The notes beneath the pieces were generated by a model, which did not search any database, was not told the DNA's origin, and saw only the letters and a list, made by a program, of their open reading frames with translations. A stretch of DNA of 64,000 nt. Source: DAOUFU01 sp034429275. GTDB lineage: Bacteria; Chloroflexota; Anaerolineae; Aggregatilineales; Aggregatilineaceae. The stretch covers positions 15,747 through 79,746 of the forward strand of contig DAOUFU010000100.1 in NCBI GenBank assembly GCA_034429275.1. Direction: 5' to 3'. Position 1 is the first letter of the stretch; each line of letters opens with the position of its first letter. Of the stretch, positions 27,097 to 36,046 are shown one piece after another. The position numbers and the translations under genes were made by a program.

Positions 27097-28089
27097 TCAC
27101 GAGGCCAGGATCGCTTCAATCGCGGCCAGTTCCTCGGCGGAAAAGTCGCGGCGGCGCATGGCCTGAACGGCATCATCAATCTGGCCGGTGGTGCTGGCTC
27201 CGATCAACACCGAGGTCACTGCATCGTGGCGGATGGCCCAGGCCAGCGCCATCTGCGCCATCTTCTGGCCGCGCGCCTGAGCGATCTCGCGCAGGGCGCG
27301 CACTTTCTCTACTTTGGCGGCAGTCACATGTTCCGGGCGCAGGAAACCGTGCGCTTTACCGGCGCGCGAATCCGCCGGGATGCCGTTTAAGTACTTGTCG
27401 GTGAGCAGCCCCTGCGCCAAAGGTGAGAACACGATCCCACCGATGCCTTCTTCGGCCAGCACATCGAGCAGGCCGTCTTCGATCCACCGGTTAAACATGT
27501 TATACGAAGGTTGGTGAATCAAACAGGGAGTGCCCAGCGAACGCAAAATCGCGGCGGCCTGGCGGGTCTGCTCCGGGTTGTAATTGCTGATCCCGGCATA
27601 GAGCGCACGGCCACTGCGCACCGCAAAATCGAGCGCGCTCATGGTTTCTTCGAGGGGGGTATCGGGATCGGGGCGGTGGCTGTAGAAGATATCGACATAG
27701 TCCAGGCCCATCCGCTTGAGGCTCTGGTCAAGGCTGGCGATCAGGTATTTGCGCGATCCCCATTCGCCGTATGGTCCCGGCCACATCCAGTATCCCGCTT
27801 TGGTCGAGATGATCAGTTCGTCGCGGTAGGGGCGGAAGTCTTGCTGGAACAGTCTGCCAAAATTCTCTTCGGCGGAGCCGGGCGGCGGGCCCTAGTTGTT
27901 GGCCAGGTCGAAGTGTGTGATGCCCAGGTCGAAAGCGCGCCGAAGCATCGCGCGCTGATTTTCGAGCAGGTCCACGCCGCCGAAGTTGTGCCACAGGCCC
28001 AGCGAGACAAGGGGCAAACGCAGCCCGCTGCGTCCACAGCGCCTGTACTCCACATGCTCATATCGCGCATTATCTGCCAGATAAACCAT
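27097..28089 (-). pseudogene. YghZ-type aldo/keto reductase interrupted by one in-frame amber codon
   Basis: The 331-codon frame matches the YghZ (L-glyceraldehyde 3-phosphate reductase) aldo/keto reductase family from end to end, with WHNFGG, GPPPGSAEENFG, YRDELIISTKAGY, SLKRMGLDYVDIFYSHR and SVLIGAS. It is broken only by a TAG at 27892-27894, codon 66. The sequence around it reads FDLANN-stop-GPPPG; the family has Tyr there, the catalytic Tyr that follows five residues after the active-site Asp. No frameshift is present and both halves are otherwise intact. AAGGA precedes the ATG at 28089. It is either a very recent nonsense mutation, a sequencing error, or, less likely, a recoded UAG. Translation could restart downstream, but the product would lack the active site. 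Confidence 0.88.
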
Positions 28090-28190
28090 TATTCATGTCC
28101 TTTCTTCTTCAAACTTCGAAAGCATCCGTTTTGTTATCGCTGCCCAGTCAAGATCCCCAGCCGGAGCCACTTCGCATTGTGCCCCGGTGG

Positions 28191-29198
28191 TCAAGGCGCG
28201 CTTTCGCGCACGATCAGGTCCTCGTCGTAGAGATGTTCATAATAGGTGAGATCGCCTTCCATGCGGCGGAACAGCAGGCGCGCAGCCATCCGGCCTATCG
28301 CATAGGTGGGCACGCGGAAGGTGGTGAGCGACGGTTTCACCTGGCTGGCGAGCAGAATATCATCACAGCCGGTGAGAGCGACATCATCCGGAACCCGGCG
28401 ACCCAGGTCTTGAGCCGCGCGCAGCACGCCCAACGCGATCAAGTCGTTGCCGCTAATGATCGCATCGATGGTTGGATGGGCGCTGAGCAGTGTGTATCCG
28501 GCATCGTAGCCTGCCTGCCAAGTGGGCGCACAGTCGATGCACCATTCGCGGTGGACTTCGGCTCCCAACTCGGCCAACATGCGCAGATATTGATCGCAGC
28601 CTGCCTGGATGGCACTGTGACGTAGGGGAGTATAACCAAATCGCCGCTTGCCGGAGCGCAGCATGTGTTCGGCTGCCGTGAGCAGGCGCTGGATCGCCCC
28701 GTGACGGCTGCGCACGACGTTTGCAATGGGGGCCGGGGCAGTGCGGTTGACCAGCACAGCGGCTTCGTGTTTTTCGACCAGCGGGAACAGCACATCGTCA
28801 GGCAGGCGTGAACTGCACACGATCAGGCCATCGACCGAAGAATCCTCTACCTGGTTGAGCACAGCTTCTTCGCGAGAAACGGTTTCGTTGGTATTGGCCA
28901 GCCACACGCTGTACCCACGTTCCCATGCCTCATCTTCGATTCCTTGCACGATGGTCGAGAAATAAGGATTGGTGATATCGGGCACCACCACGCCAAGCAT
29001 CATGGTCCGGTTGGTGACAAGGGCGCGTGCAGCACGACTTGGGCGGTAGCCCAGGCGAGCGGCGATGTCGCGCACATGCTCGCGCGTGGCGGTGCTGATG
29101 CGCCCGGTGCCATTGATGACGCGCGAGACGGTCATGGGCGAGACGCCAGCCTCACGGGCGACATCGGCGAGGGTGACACGTTGACGACGGGGGGCCAT
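28191..29198 (-). CDS. LacI-family transcriptional regulator of the beta-mannosidase operon
   Basis: This 335-residue regulator has an N-terminal LacI helix-turn-helix (VTLADVAREAGVSPMTVSRVING, within about 8-30) and hinge. A periplasmic-binding-protein-like effector domain follows (GVVVPDITNPYFSTIVQGIE). The C terminus carries the GCDDI...LTTFRVP motif common in sugar-responsive members. AAGGAC precedes the ATG at 29198. It heads a minus-strand operon with the reductase and beta-mannosidase genes. Two operator-like sequences lie 54 and 106 bp upstream, so it or its divergent paralogue probably controls this operon. The effector is probably a mannose-containing sugar or uronate, but this is not shown. 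Confidence 0.92.
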   Translation of the reverse strand: MAPRRQRVTLADVAREAGVSPMTVSRVINGTGRISTATREHVRDIAARLGYRPSRAARALVTNRTMMLGVVVPDITNPYFSTIVQGIEDEAWERGYSVWLANTNETVSREEAVLNQVEDSSVDGLIVCSSRLPDDVLFPLVEKHEAAVLVNRTAPAPIANVVRSRHGAIQRLLTAAEHMLRSGKRRFGYTPLRHSAIQAGCDQYLRMLAELGAEVHREWCIDCAPTWQAGYDAGYTLLSAHPTIDAIISGNDLIALGVLRAAQDLGRRVPDDVALTGCDDILLASQVKPSLTTFRVPTYAIGRMAARLLFRRMEGDLTYYEHLYDEDLIVRESAP

Positions 29199-29251
29199 AC
29201 TGTCCTTGAGTTGACAAAAGGTACAAAAGTCTCTACACTGAAAGACGATGA

Positions 29252-29263
29252 GTTAGCGTTAAC
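29252..29263. promoter_or_regulatory. LacI-type operator, left-operon proximal
   Basis: GTTAGCGTTAAC lies 54 bp upstream of the leftward LacI start, next to a TATACC element on the minus strand that could be its -10 box. It is identical to the right half of the large palindrome at 29561-29588. Confidence 0.65.
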
Positions 29264-29303
29264 GCGACGGTATATTTTCTGCTGCCCCCAAAAAAGTTCT
29301 TTT

Positions 29304-29321
29304 AGGGTTAGCGCTAACCCT
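29304..29321. promoter_or_regulatory. LacI-type operator, perfect 18-bp palindrome
   Basis: AGGGTTAGCGCTAACCCT is a perfect palindrome with the central CpG typical of LacI-family operators. It lies in the 403-bp gap between the two divergent regulator genes (29199-29601), in which no other gene is seen. Confidence 0.82.
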
Positions 29322-29529
29322 GAAACTAAGTATAGCCGGTCCTGGTGTTTAATTCAATACATTACCGTTCCCCAGGATCATTCATCACAGAGACTGCATG
29401 AGCGATTCAAAACTAGATTTTTCGTATCTCCCCCTCTGTGTACAGGACATGCGGTCAACCTCTGCATCGATCCTCAGCGCAGTGTGCAGACTGCCTGTGT
29501 CGGCCTCTACTTCAATTCATCCAGGATGC

Positions 29530-29559
29530 TTGACAGCGTTTTCTTTATCATGCTATGCT
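29530..29559 (+). promoter_or_regulatory. Promoter of the rightward LacI gene
   Basis: TTGACA (29530-29535), an 18-bp spacer and TATGCT (29554-29559) form a good promoter. The operator palindrome begins two bases after the -10 box, over the expected transcription start. Confidence 0.75.
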
Positions 29560-29560
29560 G

Positions 29561-29588
29561 AAGTTAACGCTAACGTTAGCGTTAACTT
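29561..29588. promoter_or_regulatory. Double LacI-type operator, perfect 28-bp palindrome
   Basis: Two 12-bp operator sequences, GTTAACGCTAAC (29563-29574) and GTTAGCGTTAAC (29575-29586), abut as inverted copies, flanked by matching AA/TT to give 28 bp of perfect symmetry. It overlaps the start of transcription, indicating repression of the rightward operon. Confidence 0.88.
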
Positions 29589-29601
29589 TTCGGGGGGACC
29601 T

Positions 29602-30603
29602 ATGGCGCAGCGTATCACGATGGCCGATGTGGCCCAGGCAGCGGGCGTCTCTTTGATGACGGTCTCGCGCGTGGTCAACCACAAAGAGGGCATCAGCGAC
29701 GAGACACGCCAGCGCGTTCAAGCCATCATTGAGCAGTTGGGCTATCGGCCCAGCCACATCGCGCGCGGATTGGTCACCGCGCGCACCGGGACGATTGGCC
29801 TGGTGGTTCCCGACAATACCAACCCCTTTTTCTCCGAATTGGCGCGGGGTGTCGAAGAAATCGCCTACACCGAAGGTTACAACGTTTTTCTGTGCAACAC
29901 CGAAGAAGACAACGAACGCGAACTGGCCGTCCTGCAATCGCTGGAAGAAAAGCGGGTGGATGGCATCATCCTGTGCAGCTCGCGACTCGATGAATGTGAC
30001 CTGGCTTCCGCGCTCGATCCCCAGACGGCTGTGGTGCTGGTCAACCGCCTGATCGACCGCCACCCTTCCGGGGCGGTTACCATTGCCGATGCCGATGGAG
30101 CGGCCCTGGTCACTCGCCATCTGATCCGGCGTGGACACCGGGCGATCGGCTTGCTGGCCGGCCCGCCTCGTTCCTACTGCGGACGCCGTCGGGCCGAAGG
30201 TTTTCGCCACGCCCTGATCGAAGCCGGGATCGAACCACGTGCAGACTACGAACAGCCGTGCATGGCTACCGTGGATGCTGGATGCAAAGCTGCATTGGAC
30301 CTGCTGAGCACACGGCCAGAGATCACTGCTTTGTTCTGCTTCAATGACCTGGTAGCCATAGGGGCGCTGCAAGCGTGCAGCCAGTTGGGGCGTGCCGTGC
30401 CGCAAGATATCGCCATCGCCGGGTTTGATGATATTCCCACAGCGTCGCTGGTCACCCCTGCGCTGACCACCTGCCGGGTTCCGATGGGGACAATGGGCAG
30501 CCGGGCGATGCGGCTGCTGCTGGCGCGTATCGCCGGGTGTGGCAGTGACTGCCAGAATGTTGAAATCCAGCCGGAGCTTGTCGTGCGGGCCAGCGCACCT
30601 TAG
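29602..30603 (+). CDS. LacI-family transcriptional regulator of the transporter operon
   Basis: This 333-residue regulator starts at MAQRITMADVAQAAGVSLMT after a GGGGGGAC ribosome-binding site. The long in-frame extension upstream of 29602 crosses the promoter and operator and is not coding. The helix-turn-helix (about 6-28) is followed by a type-I binding-protein fold (GLVVPDNTNPFFSELARGVE; IAGFDDIPTASLVTPALTTCRVP). It is a paralogue of the divergent LacI protein but clearly distinct. The palindromic operator overlapping its own promoter indicates autoregulation. It is followed after 213 bp by the binding-protein gene of the Opp-type transporter, which it probably controls. Confidence 0.93.
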   Translation: MAQRITMADVAQAAGVSLMTVSRVVNHKEGISDETRQRVQAIIEQLGYRPSHIARGLVTARTGTIGLVVPDNTNPFFSELARGVEEIAYTEGYNVFLCNTEEDNERELAVLQSLEEKRVDGIILCSSRLDECDLASALDPQTAVVLVNRLIDRHPSGAVTIADADGAALVTRHLIRRGHRAIGLLAGPPRSYCGRRRAEGFRHALIEAGIEPRADYEQPCMATVDAGCKAALDLLSTRPEITALFCFNDLVAIGALQACSQLGRAVPQDIAIAGFDDIPTASLVTPALTTCRVPMGTMGSRAMRLLLARIAGCGSDCQNVEIQPELVVRASAP

Positions 30604-30816
30604 CGTGGTGCGGTCTGTTGTGCGCTGCCGGACCTGAAAAAGATTGACCTTTAGATGTCTTTGAACTGTGTCAGGGCACGCCCATGGTGTTGTCCGGCCA
30701 GTGATTTTTGGACGAGCGGCGTGCAACGCCAGAACAGAAAGGAGGCTGGGGCAAACTGACGGTGAGTCCCTGGGCAAGTTTCACAAGACACTTAAAGTCA
30801 GCTAAAAGGAGCAAAA

Positions 30817-32724
30817 ATGTCTAATAAGCGGATGTTTCTCTTCATCGTGACCGTCGCCTTATTGGCGGCCATGTTGATGCCCAGTGTCGGGCATAGTGTC
30901 TCGGTTCAGGCGCAGGGTGACTGCCCCTATAAGGAAGCCCCCATGTGGGCGGCGATGGTCGCGGCGGGTGAACTGCCGCCCGTCTGCGAACGCCTGCCCG
31001 AAAATCCCCGTGTGGTCGAGCCATATGAAAGCATTGGTGTATACGGCGGCATCTGGAACCGTGCCTGGCGTGGCGTGAACGACTTCCACTGCTTTGGCCG
31101 CGTGAACTATGACCCCACTCTGCGTTGGCCACGCGACCCCAATGACCCGGTGCAGCCCGGCCTGGCCGAGCGCTGGGAGTTCAACGCCGATGGTACCGAA
31201 CTGACCCTGTACTATCGTAAGGGTCTCAAGTGGTCGGACGGCGTTCCCTTCACCGTCGATGATGTCATCTTCTGGTGGGAGCATATCGAGAACGACACCA
31301 ATATCACCAAGGCGGTTCATACCGAGTGGAAGAACCTGACCGAACTGGTCAAGATCGATGACTCGACCATCACCTTGAAGTTCTCGCAGCCGAACGGTCT
31401 GGCCGAGACGGTGGGTTTGGCCTTCCACGGCAACCAGTGGCCGCTGGGCTTTGAGCGTTTTGGTTTCTATGCTCCCAAGCACTATCTGGAACAGTTCCAC
31501 CCGGCCTTCAACCCGGACGCCACTTATGAACTGTTCGAAGAAAAGGCGAATGACTATAACGTGGAACGCCCGGTGATGACGGCCTGGAAGATCGTGGAAT
31601 ATGAACCGGGTACGACCCTGATGATCGCCGAGCGCAACCCGTACTACTATGCCGTTGATACCGCGGGCAACCAACTGCCCTATATTGACTACCAATACTA
31701 TCACTTCGTGGAAGATGTCGCGGGCATCAACGTGATGGGCATCGCGGGCGAACTGGATATGCAGGCACGCGGTATCGATCTGCTCCAGTACCCGGTGTAT
31801 ATGCAGAACGCCGAAGCGAACGGTTATCACATGCTGATGTGGCCTCAGGCTATGGCCTCGGCTGCGACTCTGTGGTTCAACCAGAGCTATCCGGATGATA
31901 AGTATCGTGAGCTGTTCCAGACCCTGGCGTTCCGTCAGGCCATGTCGATTGCTATCGACCGCGAGACGATCAACCAGGTCGCCTTCCTCGGCCAGGGTGT
32001 ACCCTACACTGAGACCGTTGTGCCCGATTCACCCTATTATCAGGAAGATATTGCCACTGTCTGGGGCCAGTACGATCCTGAACTGGCCAAGCAGATGCTC
32101 GAAAGCGAAGTTGGGTTGGTCAAGGGCAGCGATGGCTTCTATACCTTCGCGGATGGCTCGCCGATTCTGCTGGTCATCGAGACTTCGGCGACCGGAGCCG
32201 GCGTGGCCGATACGTTGGAACTGGTGGCGGAGCAGTGGAACGCCATCGGCATGAAGACCGAAGTGCAGATCATGACGCGCGATGTCTTCTGGCCGCGCGC
32301 AGGCGCGAACGAAGTGATGGTGGCCTCGTGGACGACGGATCGCGGTCTGGTTCCGATGGTGGACCCGATCTATCAGTTCCCCTTTGACGAGCGCTCGTGG
32401 ATGGCCCCGGCTTATGGCATCTGGTACAAGTCGGGTGGCACCGATGGCCTGGAACCGACGGATGAGTTCAAGGCTGCGATGGCGCTGTACGACGAATACA
32501 AGGTCACTACCGACTCGGCTCGCCAGGTCGAAATCGGCAAGGCGCTGGTTCGCATGTCCACCGAGAACGTGTGGACGATCGGCACGGTGGGCATGGTCCC
32601 GAACCCGGTGGTGGTCAAGAACAACATGATGAATGTGGACCCCAACCACACGGCGGACTGGATCATCATGACCCCTGGTACGCTGGAGCCTGCAACCTTC
32701 TACTTTTCGGATGCCGGCCAGTAA
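30817..32724 (+). CDS. Opp/Dpp-type ABC transporter substrate-binding protein (SBP_bac_5)
   Basis: This 635-residue extracytoplasmic protein has a Sec signal peptide (MSNKRMFLFIVTVALLAAML, cleavage near VSVQA at 28-32). No lipobox Cys is seen, so anchoring is unclear. The mature part shows family 5 features: LAERWEFNADGTELTLYYRKGLKWSDG, VDDVIFWWEH, and LAFRQAMSIAIDRETIN. Family members bind peptides, but in many bacteria also oligosaccharides. The setting, with lyase and glycosidase genes and LacI regulators, favours an oligosaccharide. AAAAGGAG precedes the ATG. A hairpin separates it from the permease genes, as expected for a binding protein made in excess. Confidence 0.93.
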   Translation: MSNKRMFLFIVTVALLAAMLMPSVGHSVSVQAQGDCPYKEAPMWAAMVAAGELPPVCERLPENPRVVEPYESIGVYGGIWNRAWRGVNDFHCFGRVNYDPTLRWPRDPNDPVQPGLAERWEFNADGTELTLYYRKGLKWSDGVPFTVDDVIFWWEHIENDTNITKAVHTEWKNLTELVKIDDSTITLKFSQPNGLAETVGLAFHGNQWPLGFERFGFYAPKHYLEQFHPAFNPDATYELFEEKANDYNVERPVMTAWKIVEYEPGTTLMIAERNPYYYAVDTAGNQLPYIDYQYYHFVEDVAGINVMGIAGELDMQARGIDLLQYPVYMQNAEANGYHMLMWPQAMASAATLWFNQSYPDDKYRELFQTLAFRQAMSIAIDRETINQVAFLGQGVPYTETVVPDSPYYQEDIATVWGQYDPELAKQMLESEVGLVKGSDGFYTFADGSPILLVIETSATGAGVADTLELVAEQWNAIGMKTEVQIMTRDVFWPRAGANEVMVASWTTDRGLVPMVDPIYQFPFDERSWMAPAYGIWYKSGGTDGLEPTDEFKAAMALYDEYKVTTDSARQVEIGKALVRMSTENVWTIGTVGMVPNPVVVKNNMMNVDPNHTADWIIMTPGTLEPATFYFSDAGQ

Positions 32725-32750
32725 CTGAGTAGGCGTCTGGAACCCAAGTG

Positions 32751-32781
32751 GGGCTGGGTGCTGCCGGGCAGCGCTCAGCCC
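32751..32781 (+). promoter_or_regulatory. Intergenic hairpin between binding-protein and permease genes
   Basis: GGGCTG and GCTGCC pair with GGCAGC and CAGCCC across a small internal loop, 26 bp past the binding-protein stop. It may stabilise the upstream mRNA or partly terminate transcription. A similar hairpin occupies the same place in the second transporter operon. Confidence 0.5.
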
Positions 32782-32818
32782 TTCCTTCCAGTCAAGTCAG
32801 TTCCGGGAGTTAAAACGT

Positions 32819-33802
32819 ATGCTGGCCTACATTGTTCGACGTGTTCTGGGCATGATCCCCATGTTGATCGTGATCTCGTTCATCTCGTTTGTGATCATTC
32901 AGCTTCCTCCAGGCGACTATCTGAACACGCTGCAGGCTGTGGCGGGTTCCAGCGGGGGCGGTATGAGCCAGGACCAGGCGGACCTGCTCCGGGAGCGATA
33001 TGGTCTCAACGAACCCTTTATGGCCCAATATTGGAAATGGATTTCGGGCTTTCCTAAGGGCGATTATGGGTATTCATTCGAGTGGAATACGGATGTCTGG
33101 GGGCTAATCGATGACCGCGTGGGCTATACATTGCTGTTAGGCACGTGCTCGCTGCTGATCATGTTTGTGCTTTCCATTCCGGTCGGCATTTATTCCGCCA
33201 CGCACCAGTATTCCATCGGCGACACCCTGCTTTCGGCGCTAGCGTTTCTAGGGCTGTCGATCCCTGGCTTTTTGCTGGCGTTGATCTGGCTGTATGTGGG
33301 CGGCATTGTGTTAGGCCTGGATGTGATGGGGGCGCAGTCGAAGGAATATATCAATGCGCCTGGCAGCCTGGCCAAATCGTGGGACTATTTTCTGCACTTG
33401 TGGCCTCCAGCGATCATCCTGGCGCTGGCAAGCACGGCGCAGTTGATGCGCATTATGCGTAACGGGATGCTGGACGTGATGAGTCAGCAATATATCACTA
33501 CAGCGCGCGCCAAAGGACTGACCGAGCGTAAGGTGATCAACAAGTATGCGGTACGTGCCGCCATGAACCCGGTGGTGAGTGTGCTGGCGATGGAAGTGCC
33601 CAAGATCATCAGTTCGTCGATCCTGATCGGCGTGGTGATGTCGGTGCCGACTACTGGCCCACTGTTCCTGCGCTCGCTGCTCAGCCAGGATATGTATGTC
33701 GCCGGAACGTTCCTGATGATGATGTCGGTGATGCTGCTGATTGCCAACCTGATCGCCGACCTGATCCTGGGCTGGTTAGACCCGAGGATTGTGTACTCAT
33801 GA
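32819..33802 (+). CDS. Opp/Dpp-type ABC transporter permease (DppB-like)
   Basis: This 327-residue inner-membrane protein has the standard DppB topology of about six membrane segments. It starts MLAYIVRRVLGMIPML and has an external loop after helix 1 with LRERYGLNEPF. The EAA-type cytoplasmic loop is recognisable as TTARAKGLTERKVINKYAVR, and the C terminus ends LGWLDPRIVYS. It forms the translocation channel with the next gene product, whose ATG overlaps its stop by 4 bp. SD is weak (GGGAG). Codon use is like its neighbours. Confidence 0.94.
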   Translation: MLAYIVRRVLGMIPMLIVISFISFVIIQLPPGDYLNTLQAVAGSSGGGMSQDQADLLRERYGLNEPFMAQYWKWISGFPKGDYGYSFEWNTDVWGLIDDRVGYTLLLGTCSLLIMFVLSIPVGIYSATHQYSIGDTLLSALAFLGLSIPGFLLALIWLYVGGIVLGLDVMGAQSKEYINAPGSLAKSWDYFLHLWPPAIILALASTAQLMRIMRNGMLDVMSQQYITTARAKGLTERKVINKYAVRAAMNPVVSVLAMEVPKIISSSILIGVVMSVPTTGPLFLRSLLSQDMYVAGTFLMMMSVMLLIANLIADLILGWLDPRIVYS

Positions 33803-35007
33803 TAGATTCCACTTCTTCCAATCCTGTTGATCCGGTGGCACGCAATTCAGAAGAATTGCGCAACCTGTACCGTGAGATGGCCGCAGCCGAGGCTGCGCGC
33901 GAGGTCGATCTTGCCAGCCAGGTATTGACCGAACACGAGGCCCGCTTTGCTGCCTCACAATGGGTGATGATCTGGCGACGGTTTCGGCGCAACCGTGCCG
34001 CGTTGGTCGGCGGCGTCATCGTGCTAATCTATTACATTGTGGCGTTGTTTGCGCCTTTTTTCGCGCCCTATGGCCTATCCACGCGGTTCACTGCCCAGCT
34101 TTATCTGCCGCCGCAGCGCGTTCACCTGTTTGATGACGGCAAACTGAAGCCTTATGTCTATGGCATCGAATCCAGTTTTGACCAAAATTTGCGGCGTGTT
34201 CATACCAATACTGACGAGAAGATTTATCTCAAGTTTTTCGCCAGGGGCGAAAAGTACAGCATGTTGTACGGCTTGATCAAGAGCGATATTCACCTCTTTC
34301 AGGCACCGGGCGGCCTAGTGAGCATCATGGGCACCGATCGCCAGGGGCGAGATATGTTCTCGCGAATCGTGCTGGGCAGCCAGGTATCGTTGTTTATCGG
34401 GCTGGTCGGGGTGGTGATGAGCCTGACGATCGGCACAGTGTTGGGCATTGCCTCGGGGTATTATGGCGGGTGGATCGATGAGATCATCCAGCGCATGATC
34501 GAGATTGTGCGCGCTTTCCCCTCGATTCCGCTGTGGATGGCGCTTTCGGCAGCGGTACCACCTGGATGGTCACAGATCAAGACCTATTTCGCAGTCACGC
34601 TCATCCTGTCGCTGATCGGGTGGACGTGGCTGGCGCGCCAACTGCGCGGGCAGGTGCTCACTATCCGGCAGAGTGATTATGTGATGGCTGCGAAACTGGC
34701 CGGGGCCAGCGATTCGCGCATCATCTTCAAACACCTCGTTCCGGCGACAATCGGCCAGATTATCGTGGTGGCGACTCTTTCGCTGCCAGCCATGATCCTG
34801 GCCGAAACATCGCTCAGTTTCCTGGGGTTGGGGCTGCGACCGCCCATCACCAGTTGGGGTGTGCTTCTGCAGGAATCGCAAAATCTACAATCCCTGGCGC
34901 TGTACCCCTGGGTCTTTTTGCCGGCAGTCGTGATTGTGATCGTGATCCTGGCGTTCAGCTTTCTGGGTGATGGTTTGCGCGATGCCTCGGACCCCTACAC
35001 GGTGTGA
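33799..35007 (+). CDS. Opp/Dpp-type ABC transporter permease (DppC-like) with enlarged external loop
   Basis: This 402-residue DppC-like permease is about 100 residues longer than typical DppC. The extra length is a soluble insert between the first membrane segment (about 72-95) and the rest (about 95-180), containing VHLFDDGKLKPYVYG and ending at the usual MGTDRQGRDMFSRI. The EAA loop reads DYVMAAKLAGASDSRIIFKHL and the C terminus FLGDGLRDASDP. A 30-residue cytoplasmic N-terminal helix precedes helix 1. The ATGA overlap with the DppB-like gene implies coupling. The DppC-like protein of the second operon has a comparable insert. Confidence 0.93.
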   Translation: MIDSTSSNPVDPVARNSEELRNLYREMAAAEAAREVDLASQVLTEHEARFAASQWVMIWRRFRRNRAALVGGVIVLIYYIVALFAPFFAPYGLSTRFTAQLYLPPQRVHLFDDGKLKPYVYGIESSFDQNLRRVHTNTDEKIYLKFFARGEKYSMLYGLIKSDIHLFQAPGGLVSIMGTDRQGRDMFSRIVLGSQVSLFIGLVGVVMSLTIGTVLGIASGYYGGWIDEIIQRMIEIVRAFPSIPLWMALSAAVPPGWSQIKTYFAVTLILSLIGWTWLARQLRGQVLTIRQSDYVMAAKLAGASDSRIIFKHLVPATIGQIIVVATLSLPAMILAETSLSFLGLGLRPPITSWGVLLQESQNLQSLALYPWVFLPAVVIVIVILAFSFLGDGLRDASDPYTV

Positions 35008-35028
35008 GCGAGAAGTGGCGAGGACGAT

Positions 35029-36033
35029 ATGAACCCCGACAACTTGCTGGAAATCAATGAGTTGAGCGTCCACTTCCGCACCCTGGACGGTATCGTGCGC
35101 GGTGTGGATGGCGTGAGCTTCTCGATTCGCAACGGTGAAACTATCGGCGTGGTGGGCGAATCGGGCTGTGGCAAGAGTGTGCCGGCCCACAGCATCATGC
35201 GCCTGCTGCCGAAGCGAATCTCGCGCATTGCGGGCGGGAATATCTGGTTCCGGCGGCGTAACGGCGACGAGGTCGATATGACGACCATAGACCCGGAAGG
35301 CAGTCTCATCCGCAGTATTCGTGGGAATGAGATCGCCATGATCTTTCAAGAGCCGATGACCTCGCTCTCACCGATGCATACCATCGGCGACCAGATCACC
35401 GAGGCAATCATGCTCCACCAGAACGTAGACCGGGCCGAAGCAGATGAGCGTGCCATCGAAATGCTGACTGCTGTGCGGATCGGCAATGCCCGCGAGTTTA
35501 TCAAATCGTATCCACACCAGTATTCGGGCGGAATGCGCCAGCGGGCGATGATCGCGATGGCGCTCTCGTGCAACCCATCGCTGCTGATCGCTGATGAGCC
35601 GACTACCGCGCTGGATGTCACGATCCAGGCGCAGATTCTGGACCTGATGCGCAACCTCCAGCACGAATTTGAGTCGGCCATCATGATGATCACCCACAAT
35701 CTGGGCGTGATTAACGAAATGGCGGATCGGATTGTGGTGATGTACCTGGGAAAGGTCGTGGAGATTGCCGATCGCCGGACTATATTCAAGCGTCCAGCGC
35801 ATCCCTACACGGTGGGCCTGCTGCAATCGGTGCCGGAGATGGGCAAAATGGATCGCAAACGCCTGCACCCGATCCCCGGCATTATTCCTGATCCTTTCCA
35901 TGTCCCGCAGGGCTGTGCTTTCCATCCACGCTGCCCGGCGCGCAAGACCCATGCCTGCACCGATCCGGCTGGGGTTCCGCTGGTGGAAGTGGAACCAGGG
36001 CACATGGTGCGCTGCACGCTGTATACTGACTGA
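35029..36033 (+). CDS. Opp/Dpp-type ABC transporter ATPase (DppD-like)
   Basis: This 334-residue cytoplasmic ATPase powers the transporter together with the next gene product. It has Walker [10 protein letters not shown]-loop [10 protein letters not shown], signature [12 protein letters not shown] and Walker B LLIADEPT. The switch His is in ITHNLGVI, where the usual THDLGVI Asp is Asn. The C-terminal oligopeptide-transporter extension carries the Cys-rich [16 protein letters not shown] motif. The gene starts 21 bp after the DppC-like stop. The Asp-to-Asn change next to the switch His is tolerated in some members and does not by itself imply loss of activity. Confidence 0.94.
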   Translation: MNPDNLLEINELSVHFRTLDGIVRGVDGVSFSIRNGETIGVVGESGCGKSVPAHSIMRLLPKRISRIAGGNIWFRRRNGDEVDMTTIDPEGSLIRSIRGNEIAMIFQEPMTSLSPMHTIGDQITEAIMLHQNVDRAEADERAIEMLTAVRIGNAREFIKSYPHQYSGGMRQRAMIAMALSCNPSLLIADEPTTALDVTIQAQILDLMRNLQHEFESAIMMITHNLGVINEMADRIVVMYLGKVVEIADRRTIFKRPAHPYTVGLLQSVPEMGKMDRKRLHPIPGIIPDPFHVPQGCAFHPRCPARKTHACTDPAGVPLVEVEPGHMVRCTLYTD

Positions 36034-36046
36034 GGCGGACGGACCC

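Noticed and set aside
27097..27786. A separate 229-residue reductase gene
   Set aside because: It is in the same frame as the upstream 65 codons and both match one YghZ-type protein; the two pieces are one interrupted gene.
29398..29601. N-terminal extension of the rightward LacI gene
   Set aside because: The extension runs through the promoter and the 28-bp operator; the helix-turn-helix begins at the ATG at 29602, which has a ribosome-binding site.
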